NCBI GenBank assembly: GCA_044448905.1
Contig: JBIOHJ010000137.1
Span: forward strand, 1 to 7,987
Reading direction: 5' to 3'
Source: JBIOHJ01 sp044448905
GTDB lineage: Bacteria > Bacteroidota > Bacteroidia > AKYH767-A > OLB10
Length of the DNA: 7,987 nucleotides
Positions 5,931 through 7,987 of the stretch are shown here, one piece after another. Below the pieces are notes generated by a model. That model was given only the letters and a program-made list of their open reading frames with translations. It made no database searches and was not told the origin of the DNA. The position numbers were made by a program, and so were the translations under genes. Every line of letters starts with the position of its first letter. The stretch's first letter is position 1.

Positions 5931-6434
5931 CTCCTCGTAATTTTTAGGATTCAGTGCATTCAAATTCCAACCTTTCAGGAAAGCAATTACTTTTTCGGCA
6001 TCATAGCTTTCTTTTCCATCTTCCAAAAACCAGGAACTTTGTGTATGCAGTCTTTCTGCGTTAGCATTTACAATAACAAATACAGGGAAACCAAAACGCT
6101 GAGGGTAATTAAGTGTTTCTAAAAACGGAAGGTTTTTATTTTCCTTGCTGTAATTGATATGGAGCACAACATAATCTGCTTTCAGCAGCGAATCAACCTG
6201 TTTATTGCTTTTGCAAAATTTATCGAAGCGCAAACACCATTTGCACCAGTTACCTCCTATGTGCAGCAGGACTTGCCTGCCTTCCATATTGGCTTTCATC
6301 AGAGCTGCAGCATATTCATTTACCACATCCGCTTTCGGATTGTAAAGTTTTACTGTGTCGCTTTGCGCTTTAACCTCAACATGCTTAATAATAACGATAG
6401 TCAATGCAAAAAATATCCATTTTATTTTATTCAT
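5925..6434 (-). CDS. Exported thioredoxin-fold protein with a WCKWC active site
   Basis: This 169-residue protein has an N-terminal signal sequence (hydrophobic residues about 6-17, probable cleavage near VKAQ, 21-24), so it should work in the periplasm. After that comes one thioredoxin fold of the thioredoxin_7 / DUF255-like kind: the beta strand QVLLHIGGNW, the redox site Cys64-Lys-Trp-Cys67, and the cis-proline loop GFPVFVIVNA (Pro117). A third cysteine, Cys74, lies one to two helical turns after the active site. Likely roles are thiol-disulfide exchange on envelope proteins or in cytochrome maturation; the sequence does not decide between reductase and oxidase. Its start is 25 bases after the stop of the NfeD-type protease gene, with no promoter match in the gap, so the two are probably co-transcribed. 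A hairpin terminator overlaps its stop codon. Confidence 0.87.
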   Translation of the reverse strand: MNKIKWIFFALTIVIIKHVEVKAQSDTVKLYNPKADVVNEYAAALMKANMEGRQVLLHIGGNWCKWCLRFDKFCKSNKQVDSLLKADYVVLHINYSKENKNLPFLETLNYPQRFGFPVFVIVNANAERLHTQSSWFLEDGKESYDAEKVIAFLKGWNLNALNPKNYEEK

Positions 6435-6444
6435 AAATTTTTAT

Positions 6445-6458
6445 AAGTTCAAAGTTCA
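6445..6458. repeat. Two tandem copies of the heptamer AAGTTCA
   Basis: Two perfect head-to-tail copies of AAGTTCA fill part of the 25-base gap between the protease and thioredoxin genes, followed by the similar TTCAAAT. Short runs of such heptamers are common in Bacteroidota intergenic DNA. With only two copies, chance is possible and no function is implied. Confidence 0.4.
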
Positions 6459-6459
6459 T

Positions 6460-7821
6460 TCAAATTTCTCTTACAACAATTCTAAGCCCATCCACTTCAG
6501 TAATTAACACTTCTTTATCCTTTTCAATAAAACCTGTTTCGGCATTTGCGCTGTAAACATTGCCGCTGATAATTATTTTTCCTGAAGGGCGCAGCGAAGT
6601 CAGGCTCACGGCTTTTTGTCCCGATTGAACAAATGAAGGTAAATCCGATGAAACATACCCCTCTCCTGCATTCATTGTACCCTGCAATACCAGTTTATTA
6701 AAACGCCTGGTCTTCAGAAGCCCTTTTCCTAAAACAAAAAATAAAACGAGCGAACCAACCATCGAAGCAAGAACCATTGCCAGCGAAGTCATAATGCGTT
6801 GCCGGGATGTAAAAGTAAAATCAAATCCATCGTTACTTACCATGCTGAAAGTAAATCCGGCAATCACGCAAATAATTCCTGTAATGCCCGGCACACCAAA
6901 CCCGGGAATAAACAAAAGTTCAATCGCAATTAGAATAAAGCCAACTACTACTAAAAGTATTTCCCAATTTTCAGCAAGTCCTTGTAAATACAAGGGGGCG
7001 AAATATAAAACAGCAGCGGCAATGGCTGCAAAAAGCGGGAGGCCAATACCCGGAGACTGCAATTCATAATAAATTCCTCCCATTATTATCAAAATAAGAA
7101 CTCCGCTGATAGCGGGGCTCATAAGCCAGCCTGTGATTTTTTCAATTAGGGAAGGTACATGAATAATTATTTTGTGATTGGCAATACTTTCTTTTTCTAA
7201 AACTTCAGCAACAGATTCTGCCTGCCCGTTACAAAAATTATTTTTAATGGCTTCGCTTGCGGTGAATGTAAGCACCTTTCCGGAGTCATTAACTCCCGGA
7301 ATATACGTACGGGGATCAACCATGGCTTCGGCAATTTTTGGATCGCGCCCGCGTTTTTCGGCAGTTGCGCGCATCATGCTACGCATGTACGATTGGTATT
7401 TATCAGGCAGTGCTTTGGCTTCCATATCCACCACCGTTGCAGCACCAATGCTTGCACCGCTGCGCATATAAATTTTATTACATGCAATTGAAATTAGCGC
7501 ACCGGCTGAAGCAGCGTTGTTATCAATAAAAACAATGCTTGTAATGGGGCAATTTAAAATTTTTGTACGAATTGAATCCGCAGCATCGAGCAAACCGCCA
7601 TACGTGTTCATGTGAATCAAAATATAATCGGCTTTCAATTCAACAGCTTTATCAATGGCATTGCTTACAAACCGGGCAGTACCGGGCATTATTTCGGTAT
7701 TAATATCAAACTGAAAAATAACTTTAGTTGAATCGGATGCCTTAATTACAAGACACAATAAAGTGCAAAAGCTAATCGTTAAATAATAAATCTTTTTTCT
7801 CAGAGCGAACAGGTAAGCCAT
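6460..7821 (-). CDS. NfeD-family membrane-bound serine protease (ClpP/crotonase-fold protease plus C-terminal OB domain)
   Basis: The 453-residue protein has the long (NfeD1b-like) architecture. A signal or anchor segment (about 10-27) is followed by a ClpP/crotonase-like domain (about 33-215). There, NTYGGLLDAADSI (72-84) is the oxyanion-hole region, Ser105 in NNAASAGALI is the likely nucleophile, and Lys141, in the position of the lysine of archaeal 1510-N protease, is the likely partner. Four to five transmembrane helices follow (about 236-252, 262-279, 286-305, 311-328, 345-366). The end (about 375-453) is the NfeD OB-fold domain, with SLTSLRPSGKIIISGNVYSA (406-425) and the final VDGLRIVV. 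Archaeal relatives cleave the hydrophobic C terminus of a stomatin, and a membrane quality-control role is inferred. NfeD genes often neighbour a stomatin or flotillin-like gene, but none is seen here; instead a thioredoxin-like gene follows by 25 bases. Confidence 0.93.
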   Translation of the reverse strand: MAYLFALRKKIYYLTISFCTLLCLVIKASDSTKVIFQFDINTEIMPGTARFVSNAIDKAVELKADYILIHMNTYGGLLDAADSIRTKILNCPITSIVFIDNNAASAGALISIACNKIYMRSGASIGAATVVDMEAKALPDKYQSYMRSMMRATAEKRGRDPKIAEAMVDPRTYIPGVNDSGKVLTFTASEAIKNNFCNGQAESVAEVLEKESIANHKIIIHVPSLIEKITGWLMSPAISGVLILIIMGGIYYELQSPGIGLPLFAAIAAAVLYFAPLYLQGLAENWEILLVVVGFILIAIELLFIPGFGVPGITGIICVIAGFTFSMVSNDGFDFTFTSRQRIMTSLAMVLASMVGSLVLFFVLGKGLLKTRRFNKLVLQGTMNAGEGYVSSDLPSFVQSGQKAVSLTSLRPSGKIIISGNVYSANAETGFIEKDKEVLITEVDGLRIVVREI

Positions 7822-7827
7822 TTCAAT

Positions 7828-7857
7828 ATTTTAAATTGTAAATCGCAAATTTTAAAT
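7828..7857. repeat. Short AT-rich direct repeat upstream of the NfeD-type gene
   Basis: The nonamer ATTTTAAAT occurs twice, at 7828-7836 and 7849-7857 (21-base period), around TGTAAATCGCAA. The pattern resembles the AAAT-CG-type short repeats often seen between Bacteroidota genes. It lies in the leader or promoter region of the protease gene. No exact TANNTTTG box was found there; the nearest, TAAAATTTG, has one extra base. Confidence 0.35.
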
Positions 7858-7959
7858 CTTGTTTCATGTTAATTTCTTTGTTAATAATCACAAATCAATA
7901 TGAATAAGCAGCTAAAGTAATAACCGTTAATATTGTGTAAAAATACGACATACTACATA

Positions 7960-7987
7960 ATGAGAATTATTAAATTCAGTTTTTTCT
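7960..7987 (+). CDS. Possible 5' end of a divergent gene (partial)
   Basis: An ATG opens a nine-codon frame, MRIIKFSFF, that runs off the right edge without a stop. A basic start followed by hydrophobic residues fits the beginning of a signal peptide. Upstream, TAATATTG (7928-7935) differs from TANNTTTG at one base, with no good -33 partner. If real, it is divergent from the protease gene. Such a short frame in AT-rich DNA may easily be chance. Confidence 0.2.

Noticed and set aside
6159..6446. A plus-strand open frame of 95 codons opposite the thioredoxin-like gene
   Set aside because: It is antisense to a gene with a clear signal peptide, active site and fold; its own translation has no recognisable domain and low-complexity hydrophobic stretches.
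7178..7471. A plus-strand open frame of 97 codons opposite the protease domain of the NfeD-type gene
   Set aside because: It lies entirely antisense to the conserved catalytic region; its openness follows from the codon pattern of the real gene.

Overview
The window looks like chromosomal DNA from a member of the Bacteroidota. The evidence is a 14-stranded-receptor-type outer-membrane barrel with an N-terminal carboxypeptidase-regulatory-like domain, a secreted protein with a type IX secretion system (T9SS) C-terminal sorting domain, AT-rich intergenic DNA, and promoters of the Bacteroidota form (TTG / TANNTTTG) rather than the E. coli -35/-10 form. Genus or family cannot be fixed from the sequence. 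All eight complete genes lie on the minus strand, so transcription runs from right to left. No gene-free stretch exceeds 300 bases; the longest gaps (about 155 to 172 bases, at 599-770, 3216-3370 and 7822-7987) show little beyond one possible -7 box and a few short repeats. No rRNA, tRNA, CRISPR array, transposase or phage gene was seen.

In transcription order: (1) 7821-5925 is a probable two-gene operon, an NfeD-type membrane serine protease followed 25 bases later by a small exported thioredoxin-like protein; it ends at a plausible hairpin-plus-U-tract terminator that overlaps the thioredoxin stop codon. (2) Right after that terminator a near-consensus Bacteroidota promoter drives a single gene (5858-4749) for an unrecognised secreted protein with a T9SS type A sorting tail. 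(3) 4631-3371 is an arsenic-response cluster: an ArsR-family repressor, an ArsI/CadI-type VOC-fold metalloenzyme, and a low-molecular-weight-phosphatase-type arsenate reductase. The arsR promoter has an inverted repeat placed exactly around its -7 box, which suggests simple autorepression. No arsenite efflux pump is present in the window. (4) 3215-771 encodes a TonB-receptor-like outer-membrane barrel protein. (5) 598-53 encodes an ECF-type RNA polymerase sigma factor, followed after three bases by the start of another reading frame that runs off the left edge.

Functionally, the arsenic genes form the one clear pathway: ArsC reduces arsenate to arsenite, ArsI is expected to cleave the carbon-arsenic bond of trivalent methylarsenicals (also yielding arsenite), and ArsR senses trivalent arsenic. 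The product arsenite would need export by a pump encoded elsewhere. The other genes concern the cell envelope: membrane quality control, periplasmic thiol chemistry, protein secretion, an outer-membrane receptor and extracytoplasmic signalling. I see no convincing novel multi-gene system. The best leads are the unknown T9SS cargo, the operator/promoter architecture of the ars cluster, and the cysteine-pair tails of two of its proteins.
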